From assembly GCF_002699985.1 (NCBI RefSeq), contig NZ_LKBT01000027.1, positions 1-36,037 of the forward strand: a DNA stretch of 36,037 nt. The letters run 5' to 3'. Each line of letters starts with the position of its first letter. The stretch's first letter is position 1. Source of the DNA: Pseudomonas sp. ICMP 561 (GTDB lineage: Bacteria > Pseudomonadota > Gammaproteobacteria > Pseudomonadales > Pseudomonadaceae). The position numbers and the translations under genes were made by a program. This document shows, in pieces, positions 1 to 8,380 of this stretch. The notes under the pieces are model-generated. The model was given only the letters and a program-made list of their open reading frames with translations, was not told the origin of the DNA and ran no database searches.

Positions 1-20
1 TAGGTCTTTCGCTCTTGCAT
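1..20 (-). CDS. Start of an unidentified gene running off the left edge
   Basis: The reverse strand shows AGGAGG (25-30) four bases ahead of an ATG at 20-18, and the frame stays open to the edge as Met-Gln-Glu-Arg-Lys-Thr. Six codons are too few to recognise a family. A short hairpin (GGGCGA 35-40 with TCGCCC 47-52) lies just upstream of the ribosome binding site. The call rests only on the strong Shine-Dalgarno match and the start codon. Confidence 0.4.
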
Positions 21-80
21 GGAACCTCCTGATTGGGCGAATCATATCGCCCTTAAGAGGTGTCCGGGATCATTAAGCCA

Positions 81-716
81 GTTCAACTTGTCGGCGAGGC
101 GGCAGGGCTGATCCACCGCATCAAGCCCTATCGCCAACAAGTTGCCTCCTACCTGACCCAGCGCAAACCGGTAGGAGCGAACTTGTTCGCGAGGCGGTCG
201 ACCTGACTCACCGCATCAAGCCCTATCGCCAACAAGTTGCCTCCTACCTGACCCAGCGCAAACCGGTAGGAGCGAACTTGTTCGCGAGGCGGTCGACCTG
301 ACTCACCGCATCAAGCCCTATCGCCAACAAGTTGCCTCCTACCTGACCCAGCGCAAACCGGTAGGAGCGAACTTGTTCGCGAGGCGGTCGACCTGATTCA
401 CCGCATCAAGCCCTATCGCCAACAAGTTGCCTCCTACCTGACCCAGCGCAAACCGGTAGGAGCGAACTTGTTCGCGAGGCGGTCGACCTGATTCACCGCA
501 TAAAGCCCTATCGCCAACAAGTTGCCTCCTACCTGACCCAGCGCAAACCGGTAGGAGCGAACTTGTTCGCGAGGCGGTCGACCTGAAAAGCCCTATCGCC
601 AACAAGTTGCCTCCTACCTGACCCAGCGCAAACCGGTAGGAGCGAACTTGTTCGCGAGGCGGTCGACCTGATTCACCGCATCAAGCCCTATCGCCAACAA
701 GTTGCCTCCTACCTAA
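81..716. repeat. Tandem array of paired REP palindromes, seven copies
   Basis: A unit holding a forward REP half (GTAGGAGCGAACTTGTTCGC) and a facing inverted half (CGCCAACAAGTTGCCTCCTAC without its last base, about 50 bases later) is repeated head to tail. Forward halves start at 171, 266, 361, 456, 551 and 636. The period is exactly 95 bp, except one 85-bp unit that has lost about ten bases near 586. The copy at 81-170 has a degenerate forward half. Copies are almost identical (C/T at one linker site), so the array probably grew by unit duplication or unequal exchange. It fills the gap between the edge gene and the PBP2 gene and codes for nothing. Confidence 0.93.
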
Positions 717-753
717 AGCAGTAAACAGAATAGACAGTGCCTAAGCTTAAAAC

Positions 754-2643
754 CTATACGTGTGGCTCACCCGGTTTGGCCGGTGCCGCATATTGCGGTT
801 TCAGCTTGCCGTCCTTGTCCAGCAGCCAGGCGTCGAGGATTTCCCTGACGACGGGGCCTGCGACCCGGCCGCCTGCCTCGCCGTTCTCGATCATCACCGC
901 CACCACGATCTTCGGATGGTCGGCCGGTGCAAAACCGACGAACAATGCGTTGTCCCGATGGCGCTCTAGGGTCTTGGCGCGGTCATAGCGCTCGCCCTGC
1001 TTGATCGCCACCACCTGCGCCGTACCGCTTTTACCGGCGATGCGGTACTGCGCGCCTTGCGCTGCGGCACGGGCGATGCCGCGGGGATCGTGCATGACCA
1101 TCTGCATGCCGATGTTGACCTGATTCCACTCGTTGGGATCATGCAGCACGATGTTCGGCATCGGATGCTCGTCCACCGGAGCACTGCCGCCGACCTCCAT
1201 GGCCAGATGCGGACGAATCCACACGCCCTTGTTGGCGATCAACGAAGTGGCTTGGGCCAATTGCAACGGCGTGACCTGCATGTAGCCCTGACCAATGCCG
1301 AGAATCACGGTTTCACCGGGGAACCACGCCTGACGTCGCGTGGCACGCTTCCATTGCCGCGACGGCATCAGCCCTGCTGACTCTTCGAACATGTCCAGCG
1401 AGACCTTTTGGCCCAGACCGAACATGGTCATGTAGTCGTACATGCGGTCGATGCCCAGCTTGTGCGCCAGGGTGTAAAAGTAAGTGTCATTGGAACGCAT
1501 GATCGCCGCGTCCATGTCCACCCAGCCATCGCCGCTGTGGTTCCAGTTACGGTATTTGTGATCAAAGTCCGGCAACTGGAAATAACCGGGGTCGAAGACT
1601 TTGGTCGAGGCGTTCACAACGCCGCTGTCGAGACCGGCAATCGCCACTTCCGGCTTGATGGTCGAACCCGGTGCATAGAGGCCACGCAGGACCCGGTTGA
1701 ACAGCGGCCGGTCGATGGAATCTCGCAACGCCGCGTATTCCTTGAAGCTGATCCCGGTGACAAACAGGTTCGGATCGAAGCTAGGCTTGCTGACCATCGC
1801 CAGCACCTGACCGGTGGCCGGATCCAGCGCCACCACCGAACCACGACGGTCCCCGAGCGCCGCTTCCGCAGCTTCCTGCAGGTGAATATCCAGACTCAAC
1901 GTGATGTTCTTGCCCGGTACCGGGTCGGTGTGTTTGAGCACCCGCAACACCCGACCCTGCGCATTGGTCTCGACTTCTTCATAGCCGACCTTGCCGTGCA
2001 GTTCAGACTCGTAGAACCGTTCGATGCCGGTCTTGCCAATGGACTGAGTGCCGCGGTATTCAACGGAATCCAGTTGTTTGGCTTCTTTCTCGTTGATCCG
2101 CCCGACGTAACCGATGGAATGAGCAAAGTGCGCGCCCAACGGGTAATGCCGCACGAACTGAGGCTCGACGTCGATACCCGGCAACAGATACTGATTCACC
2201 GCCAGCACAGCGATCTGCTCTTCGTTCAGCTCGTACAACAACGTCACGGGTTCGAACGGGTGACGCACTTGCTTGAGGTCTTTGTCGAAGAGGATCCGCT
2301 CTTCCTCGGGCAGCTTGAGCAGCACCATCACTTCATCGATGACCTTGTGCCAATCCCCTGCCCGCTCACGAGTCAGCGTCATGTTGTAGCTGGGCCGGTT
2401 ATCCGCCAGCACCACGCCATTACGGTCATAGATCAAGCCGCGCTCGGGAGCGATGGGCAGTACGTGCACGCGGTTATTTTCAGAGATGGTCGAGTGGTAG
2501 GCGAACTCGGTGACTTGCAGGAAATACATCCGCGCAACGAGGCACGCGCTCAGGACGGCCACGAGCAGCGCACAGGCGATCAACCGCTTGTTGACCAGCC
2601 GGGCATCTTTCTCGTGATCCTTTAAAGGAATTGGATCGGGCAT
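754..2643 (-). CDS. mrdA: Penicillin-binding protein 2 (peptidoglycan D,D-transpeptidase)
   Basis: This class B penicillin-binding protein cross-links peptidoglycan during cell elongation; it is anchored in the inner membrane with its catalytic part in the periplasm. With the ATG at 2643 it is 629 residues, the usual family length. An N-terminal membrane segment (about residues 20-40) is followed by the dimerisation domain and the transpeptidase domain with S327-T-I-K330, S384-N-D and K538-S-G-T, all close to the E. coli PBP2 positions. The frame stays open to 2799, but that 52-residue extension has no family resemblance and would bury the membrane anchor. The usual partner rodA is absent, so this is a stand-alone copy, possibly a second paralogue. 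The symbol is by homology. Confidence 0.93.
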   Translation of the reverse strand: MPDPIPLKDHEKDARLVNKRLIACALLVAVLSACLVARMYFLQVTEFAYHSTISENNRVHVLPIAPERGLIYDRNGVVLADNRPSYNMTLTRERAGDWHKVIDEVMVLLKLPEEERILFDKDLKQVRHPFEPVTLLYELNEEQIAVLAVNQYLLPGIDVEPQFVRHYPLGAHFAHSIGYVGRINEKEAKQLDSVEYRGTQSIGKTGIERFYESELHGKVGYEEVETNAQGRVLRVLKHTDPVPGKNITLSLDIHLQEAAEAALGDRRGSVVALDPATGQVLAMVSKPSFDPNLFVTGISFKEYAALRDSIDRPLFNRVLRGLYAPGSTIKPEVAIAGLDSGVVNASTKVFDPGYFQLPDFDHKYRNWNHSGDGWVDMDAAIMRSNDTYFYTLAHKLGIDRMYDYMTMFGLGQKVSLDMFEESAGLMPSRQWKRATRRQAWFPGETVILGIGQGYMQVTPLQLAQATSLIANKGVWIRPHLAMEVGGSAPVDEHPMPNIVLHDPNEWNQVNIGMQMVMHDPRGIARAAAQGAQYRIAGKSGTAQVVAIKQGERYDRAKTLERHRDNALFVGFAPADHPKIVVAVMIENGEAGGRVAGPVVREILDAWLLDKDGKLKPQYAAPAKPGEPHV

Positions 2644-3091
2644 TTCTACAGCTTCTCGGTGGTTGGCTAATACAGATGCTGGCCGCACAGCAAAAAATCT
2701 GTGAGGAGATGTTTCCGCACACGACAGGGTGCGCACGATACCAAGAAGTGGCTGTTCAGTGAGGATTTGTCTTATCTGAGAGGTATGAACGGCTGGCAAA
2801 CAACAGAGGATTATTACTCTGAGCGCAACAGTCCATTGTGAAATGAGTGCGGCGCAACGTTTGGCAACATATCTATCATGGCGGACGTGCGGAAAAGATG
2901 ATCGCGGAATCTGGCTTTTGCCTGCCTAGCATGCGCTTCGGGCTTACCGATTTGCCAGAGACCTAATGTCACACCCTCACGTGAGTTTTCAGTGTCCCTC
3001 AGTCGGACAAAACACCGTGTATTGACCGCGACACGCCAACTGTCGATGGGACTCGCTCCTGTCGTATGCGTTCGCAGGAGCCTCAAAAAAA
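2644..3091. other. Divergent intergenic region between PBP2 and the dehydrogenase operon
   Basis: This 448-base gap separates two divergently transcribed units and must hold both promoters. I see no convincing coding frame or REP element in it. The only clear structure is the hairpin just before 3092, listed separately. No sigma-70 hexamer pair stood out enough to call. Confidence 0.5.
3055..3081 (+). promoter_or_regulatory. Hairpin covering the ribosome binding site of the dehydrogenase operon
   Basis: GCTCCTG (3055-3061) can pair perfectly with CAGGAGC (3075-3081) across a 13-base loop. The 3' arm contains the AGGAG ribosome binding site of the gene at 3092, followed by an A-rich spacer. 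In the folded mRNA the site would be hidden, which would lower or regulate translation of the first subunit. The pairing is seen in the sequence; the regulatory role is inferred. Confidence 0.45.
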
Positions 3092-3841
3092 ATGACTGAC
3101 CTGCCACCAAAAGGCCTGACCCGCCGCCAACTGCTGGTGTCCTCTGCAACCACCCTCGCCGCCGGTGCCGCCGCCAGCGCCAAGGCCGCCACCCTCACCG
3201 GCGTGCCGCAATGGGTGCCTTTCGATCACAACGGCCCGATGCATTACGAAACACCGGGCTGGCAGTTCTTCACCGCCGAAGAAGCCCGTGAAGTCGAAGC
3301 CATTGTCGAGCGCCTGATCCCCGCGGATGACCTCAGCGTCAGCGGCAAAGACGCCGGATGCGCCGTATTCATCGACCGCCAGTTGGCGGGCGAGTACGGT
3401 ACTTTTGATCGCCTGTACATGCAGGGCCCGTTCGCAAAGGGCACGCCCATGCAGGGTGATCAATCGCCACTGGTGCCCCGTGAGCGCTATCGCCTGGGCA
3501 TCGCCGCCTTGACCGGCTACTGCCAGAAGCAGTTTCAGAAAACCTTCAGCGCTCTGAGCAATGAAGAGCGCGACAAGGTCCTGACCGATCTGGAAAAAGG
3601 CGCGATTGAGCTGGAAGGCATCGACGCGAAGCTGTTCTTTCAGCAAGTGCTGGGCAACACCATGGAAGGCTTCTTTGCCGACCCCGTCTACGGCGGCAAC
3701 CGCGACATGGTGTCGTGGAGAATGATCGGCTTTCCCGGTGCCCGTTATGACTACCGCGATTACATCGGTCGGCATAACCAGAAACTCGACCTCACACCGA
3801 TATCGATCATCGGCAGCTCCGCCTGGCAAAAGAAGGGTTAA
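3092..3841 (+). CDS. Gluconate 2-dehydrogenase-type small (gamma) subunit, Tat-exported
   Basis: A 249-residue protein of the gluconate 2-dehydrogenase subunit 3 family. It starts with a twin-arginine signal (T10-R-R-Q-L-L) followed by an Ala-rich hydrophobic stretch ending near Ala-Ser-Ala-Lys-Ala. In characterised FAD dehydrogenase complexes this subunit carries the cofactor-free Tat signal and is needed to export and mature the flavoprotein, which itself lacks a signal. The same arrangement is seen here, with the GMC subunit starting six bases after this stop and having no signal peptide. An AGGAG site lies 11 bases before the start and is partly hidden in a hairpin. The substrate is not determined: gluconate, 2-ketogluconate, sorbitol and glucose enzymes share this architecture. 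Confidence 0.9.
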   Translation: MTDLPPKGLTRRQLLVSSATTLAAGAAASAKAATLTGVPQWVPFDHNGPMHYETPGWQFFTAEEAREVEAIVERLIPADDLSVSGKDAGCAVFIDRQLAGEYGTFDRLYMQGPFAKGTPMQGDQSPLVPRERYRLGIAALTGYCQKQFQKTFSALSNEERDKVLTDLEKGAIELEGIDAKLFFQQVLGNTMEGFFADPVYGGNRDMVSWRMIGFPGARYDYRDYIGRHNQKLDLTPISIIGSSAWQKKG

Positions 3842-3846
3842 TCGAC

Positions 3847-5610
3847 ATGGCTAGAAAACTACCTTCCACCGATGTGGTGGTTGTCGGACTCGGCTGGGCC
3901 GGATCTATCATCGCCAACGAACTCGCCGACGAAGGCTTGAGCGTCATTGGCTTCGAACGCGGCCCATGGCGCGACACGGCGGCCGATTTCAACATCGCCT
4001 CCGCCACTGACGAATTGCGCTATGCGCGCCGTCAGGATCTGATGCTGCGCACCAAACAGAACACCTGCACCATCCGCAACAACGTCACGGAAACAGCCTT
4101 GCCTATGCGCAGCTGGGGTTCTTTTCACCCTGGTAACGGGACTGGCGGCGCAGGCAACCACTGGGCTGGCATTGCCTTTCGCTTTCAGCCTGAAGAGTTC
4201 CGCCTGCACAGCCACCTGACCGAGCGTTACGGCAAGGAGCTGCCCGCCGAGTTGACCCTGCAGGACTGGGGCACTGACTGGGAAGAGATGGAGCCGTTCT
4301 ACACCAAGTTCGACCGTCTGGCCGGGGTTTCCGGCAAGGCTGGCAACATCAAGGGCGTGATTCAGGAAGGCGGCAATACCTTCGAAGGTGCGCGTTCGGA
4401 AGAATATCCGAACCCGCCGACCGAGCAGACCTACGCGCCGGTATTGTTCGCCGAAGCGGCGAAGAATCTGGGTTACAAGCCCTTCCCTGTGCCCTCGGCA
4501 CTGGTTTCCCGGGCTTACACCAACTCGTTGGGCGTGACCATGGGCGCCTGCACCTTCTGTGGCTTCTGCACCAACTACGGCTGCGCCAACTACTCCAAGG
4601 CCAGTGCGATCACCACGGTACTGCCGGTTCTGATTCGCAAGCCTAACTTCACCGCCAAGACCAATTGTGAAGTGCTGCGCGTGACCATGGACAGCACCGG
4701 CAAGCGTGCCACCGGGATCATCTTCGTCGATGCCAATGGTGATGAGTTCGAGCAACCTGCAGATCTGGTGGTGATCAGCGCGTTCATCTTTGAAAACGTC
4801 CGTCTGATGCTGCTGTCCGGAGTTGGCAAGCCTTACGACCCGGTGACCAACACCGGTACTACCGGCCGCAACTATGCCTACCAGACCGCCAACAACGTGC
4901 GCCTGTTCTTCGATGACAAGAACTTCAACCCGTTCATCGGTGGCGGCGCCATCGGCATGGGCATCGATGAATTCAACAACGACAACTTCGACCACTCCGG
5001 TCTGGGCTTTGTCGGCGGCGGTAGCACTCGGGTAACCCCTATTGGCGCAGCGCCTATCGAATCGCGCCCGGTGCCGCCCGGCACCCCGACCTGGGGTTCG
5101 AAATGGAAGCAGGCGACCGTCAAGAACTACGCCAACAGCATGTCCATCGGCTGTGAAGCCAGCAGCTATTCGATCCGTGGCAACTACCTGTCGCTGGACC
5201 CGACCTACAAAGACCCACTGGGGCGGCCACTGCTGCGTATCACCTTCGACTTCCCGGAAAACGACCGCAAGATGGCCGCGTACGTGACCGGCAAGGTCCA
5301 CGAGATCGCCAAGAGCATGAACCCTGTGCAAATGGTCGACAGCGCCCAGACCGGGCACTGGAACAGCTCGCCGTATCAGTCCTCGCACATCGTTGGCGGT
5401 TTCATCATGGGCGCTGATCCGAAAACCAGTTCGGTGAACAAATACCTGCAGGTCTGGGATGTACCGAACCTTTTTGTAGTGGGCTCGTCGGCCTTCCCGC
5501 AGAACCCCGGCTACAACCCCACCGGCACTGTCGCAGCGCTGGCCTTCAAGGCCGCCGATGCGATTCGTACCCGATATTTGAAACGCCCAGGGGAGATGAT
5601 CCCGGCATGA
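3847..5610 (+). CDS. GMC-family FAD dehydrogenase, catalytic subunit (gluconate/sugar dehydrogenase type)
   Basis: The 587-residue flavoprotein subunit of the complex would oxidise a sugar or sugar acid in the periplasm. The FAD-binding Rossmann motif G14-L-G16-W-A-G19 with E37 lies at the N terminus. The C-terminal half carries the GMC active-site pair, H514 (in Ser-Ser-His-Ile) and N553 (in Asn-Pro-Gly-Tyr-Asn-Pro). A cysteine cluster C235, C238, C241, C246 lies in the middle; related FAD glucose dehydrogenases bind a 3Fe-4S cluster in such a region, so an electron relay to the cytochrome is likely. No signal peptide is visible, consistent with piggy-back Tat export with the small subunit. 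The stop overlaps the cytochrome start (ATGA, 5607-5610), indicating translational coupling. Confidence 0.93.
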   Translation: MARKLPSTDVVVVGLGWAGSIIANELADEGLSVIGFERGPWRDTAADFNIASATDELRYARRQDLMLRTKQNTCTIRNNVTETALPMRSWGSFHPGNGTGGAGNHWAGIAFRFQPEEFRLHSHLTERYGKELPAELTLQDWGTDWEEMEPFYTKFDRLAGVSGKAGNIKGVIQEGGNTFEGARSEEYPNPPTEQTYAPVLFAEAAKNLGYKPFPVPSALVSRAYTNSLGVTMGACTFCGFCTNYGCANYSKASAITTVLPVLIRKPNFTAKTNCEVLRVTMDSTGKRATGIIFVDANGDEFEQPADLVVISAFIFENVRLMLLSGVGKPYDPVTNTGTTGRNYAYQTANNVRLFFDDKNFNPFIGGGAIGMGIDEFNNDNFDHSGLGFVGGGSTRVTPIGAAPIESRPVPPGTPTWGSKWKQATVKNYANSMSIGCEASSYSIRGNYLSLDPTYKDPLGRPLLRITFDFPENDRKMAAYVTGKVHEIAKSMNPVQMVDSAQTGHWNSSPYQSSHIVGGFIMGADPKTSSVNKYLQVWDVPNLFVVGSSAFPQNPGYNPTGTVAALAFKAADAIRTRYLKRPGEMIPA

Positions 5611-6833
5611 AGACTCTTCTCTCTGTCTGTGTCGGCGTATTGGGCCTGACCCTCAACGTCGCGCACGCTGCCACCGGTGCCGACTCGTACAACCTGGTGG
5701 AACAAGGCCGTTATCTGACCACTTTGGGCGACTGCACCGCCTGCCACACGTTGCCCGGCAAACCGGCATTTTCCGGCGGTGTGGTGCTGGATACGCCGTT
5801 CGGCAAACTGCTGGGGGCGAATATCACGCCTGACCCGGTCACGGGTATTGGCCGCTGGACCTTCGACGATTTCCAGAACGCCATGTCAAAAGGTCACGGT
5901 CTGGACGGCAAGCGCCTGTACGGGGCAATGCCGTACACCGCGTACACCAAGGTCACCCGTCAGGATAACCAAGCGATCTGGGCCTACCTGCAAACGCTGG
6001 ATGCGGTGGACAACAAGGTCGAAACCAACCAGTTGCCCTTCCCGTTCAACGTTCGTACCAGCTTGCTGGCGTGGAACCTGATGAACTTCAAGGAAGGCGA
6101 ATTCAAAGCCAACCCACAGAAGTCCGAACAGTGGAACCGCGGTGCCTATCTGGTAGAAGGTCTCGGGCATTGCGGTACCTGCCACACGCCTAAAGGCCTG
6201 ACCGGGGGCGACAAGAACGATCAGTTCCTGACCGGTGCCAACCTGCAGAACTGGGTCGCGCCGAACATCACCGCCGACGCCCACAGCGGCATTGGCAAGT
6301 GGACCGAAGAAGACATCGTCAAGTACCTGAAGACCGGCGCCAACCGCTTCGACATTGCCTCAGGTCCTATGGCCGAAGAAGTCGAGCATTCTTCGCAACA
6401 CTGGAAGGACACCGACCTCATGGCTGTGGCGGTGTACCTCAAGGACGGCGCGAAACCGGCTGAACCACCCAAGGCGCTGGACGCGAAAGACCCGGCCATG
6501 GTCGCAGGCAAAACCATCTATGCCGACCGTTGCTCAGCGTGCCACGTAGGCAATGGCGAAGGTACAGAGAACCTGTTCCCTAAACTGGCTATGGCACCAC
6601 TGGTCAACAGCGCTGACCCATCGTCGATGATTCGCGTGGTGCTGGCAGGCAGTCGTGCCGGAGCCACCGATGCGGCGCCCACCGCACCGGCGATGCCTGC
6701 ACTGGGCTGGGCGCTGTCCGATGACAATGTCGCCAACGTGCTGACCTACGTGCGCAACAGTTGGGGCAACGCCGCTCCTGCCGTATCCAGTGCAGACGTG
6801 AAAGCCGTCCGCGAGGCGCTGCAACCGAAATAA
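5607..6833 (+). CDS. Tri-heme cytochrome c subunit of the dehydrogenase
   Basis: This 408-residue cytochrome passes electrons from the flavoprotein to ubiquinone or the terminal oxidase at the periplasmic face of the inner membrane. A Sec signal ending near Ala-His-Ala-Ala (residues 19-22) precedes three c-type heme sites: C43-T-A-C46-H47, C189-G-T-C192-H193 and C309-S-A-C312-H313. Three hemes and about 400 residues are typical for the cytochrome subunit of gluconate, alcohol and sorbitol dehydrogenases. It is the third and last gene of the operon, overlapping the GMC gene by four bases and followed by a clear terminator. A C-terminal membrane anchor is not obvious. Confidence 0.93.
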   Translation: MKTLLSVCVGVLGLTLNVAHAATGADSYNLVEQGRYLTTLGDCTACHTLPGKPAFSGGVVLDTPFGKLLGANITPDPVTGIGRWTFDDFQNAMSKGHGLDGKRLYGAMPYTAYTKVTRQDNQAIWAYLQTLDAVDNKVETNQLPFPFNVRTSLLAWNLMNFKEGEFKANPQKSEQWNRGAYLVEGLGHCGTCHTPKGLTGGDKNDQFLTGANLQNWVAPNITADAHSGIGKWTEEDIVKYLKTGANRFDIASGPMAEEVEHSSQHWKDTDLMAVAVYLKDGAKPAEPPKALDAKDPAMVAGKTIYADRCSACHVGNGEGTENLFPKLAMAPLVNSADPSSMIRVVLAGSRAGATDAAPTAPAMPALGWALSDDNVANVLTYVRNSWGNAAPAVSSADVKAVREALQPK

Positions 6834-6851
6834 ACGATTCACCTCCCCTTT

Positions 6852-6884
6852 GCCCGGCCTCTTCATGTCGCCGGGCATTTTTTT
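6852..6884 (+). terminator. Rho-independent terminator of the dehydrogenase operon
   Basis: GCCCGGC (6852-6858) pairs with GCCGGGC (6870-6876) around an 11-base loop and is followed by A and seven T residues (6878-6884). It starts 19 bases after the cytochrome stop codon. Confidence 0.9.
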
Positions 6885-6897
6885 GTCCTTGGCTTCC

Positions 6898-6987
6898 GTA
6901 GGACCGGCTTTAGCCGGGAGGGCTTCGTGACATTCGCTAAATCTTCTTAAGCTGAGACACCGCCCTCCCGGCTAAAGCCGGTCCTAC
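6898..6987. repeat. REP doublet (REPIN-like), GGACCGGCTTTAGCC type
   Basis: The half GTAGGACCGGCTTTAGCCGG (6898 onward, to 6923) faces its reverse complement at 6962-6987 across a 38-base linker. Each half is itself palindromic (CCGGCTTTAGCCGG). The same type occurs at 14512, 16125 and 26409. Confidence 0.92.
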
Positions 6988-7010
6988 GAGATGACGGGGT
7001 TAAACAAGAC

Positions 7011-7427
7011 TCAGGTCAATCTGGCTGAATCCACTTCTTCTCGCACCGCCATGATCCTTGGCAGATTATGCTCGATCCAGTTCGCCAGACTTTCGACCTG
7101 CTGCGCCACCTCTTCACCCAGCGGGGTCAGGCGGTATTCAACATGGGGCGGCACCACTGGCAATGCCTTGCGTTCGACGAAACCATCACCCTCCAGATGC
7201 TGCAACGTCTGCGAAAGCATCTTCTCGCTCACGCCGCCAATCTTGCGGCGCAGTTCACTGAAGCGGTGCATGCCGCTGCGCAGTACTACCAACACCAATA
7301 CACCCCAACGACTGCACACGTGATTGAGCACAATTCGCGACGGACAATCAGCCGCCATCAACTCGCCCGCCCGCGCTTCCATCACTGCTGCGAGCAATGA
7401 ACGGCTTTGCTGCTCTGATCCACTCAT
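7011..7427 (-). CDS. HxlR-family winged-helix transcriptional regulator (YtfH-like)
   Basis: A 138-residue DNA-binding repressor-type protein. The HxlR core is clear: a Cys near residue 28 in Asp-Cys-Pro-Ser-Arg, then Arg-Trp-Gly-Val-Leu, Arg-Phe-Ser-Glu-Leu-Arg-Arg, the recognition helix region Ser-Glu-Lys-Met-Leu-Ser-Gln-Thr-Leu, and the wing with Tyr-Arg-Leu-Thr-Pro-Leu-Gly. It is divergent from the QorB-like reductase 85 bases away. This matches the ytfH-qorB arrangement in enterobacteria, so control of that gene and of itself is likely. The single N-terminal cysteine could sense quinones or other electrophiles, as in redox-active members of the family; that part is inference. AAGGTAAG lies upstream of the ATG. 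Confidence 0.92.
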   Translation of the reverse strand: MSGSEQQSRSLLAAVMEARAGELMAADCPSRIVLNHVCSRWGVLVLVVLRSGMHRFSELRRKIGGVSEKMLSQTLQHLEGDGFVERKALPVVPPHVEYRLTPLGEEVAQQVESLANWIEHNLPRIMAVREEVDSARLT

Positions 7428-7512
7428 GACACTTACCTTTTTGTACGTACTTACGAAAGGTTAGCATCATGTTTATGCTCTGGCTTCCCTTAATACAGTC
7501 AAGGAACCGAGC
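7428..7512. promoter_or_regulatory. Divergent promoter/operator between HxlR regulator and QorB-like gene
   Basis: The 85-base gap contains the 8-bp palindrome GTACGTAC (7443-7450), two direct copies of ACTTAC (7431-7436 and 7449-7454, 18 bases apart) and outer ACCTTT/AAAGGT arms (7435-7440 and 7456-7461). A possible plus-strand promoter is TTACGA (7451-7456), 17 bases, TATGCT (7474-7479), which would be overlapped by the operator. AAGGA (7501-7505) serves the ATG at 7513. The repeats are seen; their use by the HxlR protein is inferred. Confidence 0.55.
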
Positions 7513-8370
7513 ATGTACGTCATTACTGGAGCAACCGGTCAATTGGGCCGTCTCGTGATTGAAAAGCTGTTGGCCAGCGTTCCTGCAGGACAAATCATTG
7601 CGGCCGTGCGCAGCCCGGAAAAAGCTGCCGACCTCGCTGCATTGGGCGTGCAGGTGCGTCACGCGGATTACTCACAAGCCTCGACGCTGGATAGCGCGTT
7701 CAAAAGCGCCGAGAAAATCCTGCTGATTTCATCCAGCGAAGTGGGCCAGCGTACCGCCCAGCATCAAGCAGTCATCGACGCGGCAAAACGCGCCAACGTC
7801 AAGCTGCTGGCTTATACCAGCGTCCTGAATGCCGACACTTCACTGCTGGGCCTGGCGGAAGAACACCGTCAGACCGAAGCCGCGCTGCAAAAGTCCGGCG
7901 TACCTTTTGTGCTGCTGCGCAACGGCTGGTACACGGAGAACTACGCGGCGGGTATTCCTGCCGCACTGGAACATGGCGCAGTGTTTGGCAGTGCTGCCGA
8001 TGGCCGTATCAGCTCGGCAGCGCGGGCCGATTACGCAGACGCAGCCGTCGCGGTGCTGACCTCCGCTGAGGATCAGGCCGGTAGAGTCTATGAGCTGGCC
8101 GGTGACGACTCCTACACGCTAAGCGACTTTGCCGCTGAAGTATCAAAGCAGGCAGGCAAGACCGTGCCTTATACAGACTTGCCACAGGCTGATTTCAAGG
8201 CCGCACTGGTTCAGGCAGGCCTGCCAGGCTTTGTTGCTGATCTGCTCTCGGATTCGGATGCAGCCGCCGCCAGGGGTGCGCTATTCGATGCCCGTCGACA
8301 GCTAAGCGCGCTGATCGGCCGCCCGACTACGCCGCTCGCCATCACCGTCGCCGAAACATTGAAGAACTGA
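7513..8370 (+). CDS. qorB: NAD(P)H:quinone oxidoreductase, NmrA/QorB-like
   Basis: A 285-residue atypical short-chain dehydrogenase. The N-terminal dinucleotide motif Thr-Gly-Ala-Thr-Gly-Gln-Leu-Gly (residues 5-12) and Ala-Ala-Val-Arg-Ser (NADPH-preferring Arg) fit the NmrA/QorB family, as do Ala-Tyr-Thr-Ser-Val-Leu-Asn-Ala-Asp and Leu-Arg-Asn-Gly-Trp-Tyr-Thr-Glu-Asn further on. E. coli QorB (YtfG) reduces quinones with NADPH and lies next to an HxlR regulator, as here. The likely role is cytosolic two-electron quinone reduction in electrophile stress. AAGGA lies seven bases before the ATG. A strong hairpin without a T-run follows the stop. Confidence 0.88.
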   Translation: MYVITGATGQLGRLVIEKLLASVPAGQIIAAVRSPEKAADLAALGVQVRHADYSQASTLDSAFKSAEKILLISSSEVGQRTAQHQAVIDAAKRANVKLLAYTSVLNADTSLLGLAEEHRQTEAALQKSGVPFVLLRNGWYTENYAAGIPAALEHGAVFGSAADGRISSAARADYADAAVAVLTSAEDQAGRVYELAGDDSYTLSDFAAEVSKQAGKTVPYTDLPQADFKAALVQAGLPGFVADLLSDSDAAAARGALFDARRQLSALIGRPTTPLAITVAETLKN

Positions 8371-8380
8371 CGACACAAAG

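Noticed and set aside
339..605. Minus-strand open frame in the repeat array
   Set aside because: It is made of repeated translation of the REP units and has no ribosome binding site.
81..716. CRISPR-like regular repeat array
   Set aside because: The repeated unit is 95 bp including the intervening sequence, so there are no unique spacers, and no cas genes are near. The halves are REP palindromes.
1408..2625. Long plus-strand open frame opposite PBP2
   Set aside because: It is antisense to a gene with intact catalytic motifs; the product has no recognisable domain and is an artefact of GC-rich codon use.
3859..5388. Long minus-strand open frame opposite the GMC subunit
   Set aside because: Antisense shadow of a well-supported flavoprotein gene.
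7011..8370. Toxin-antitoxin or defence system
   Set aside because: The divergent small regulator and oxidoreductase match the known ytfH-qorB arrangement.
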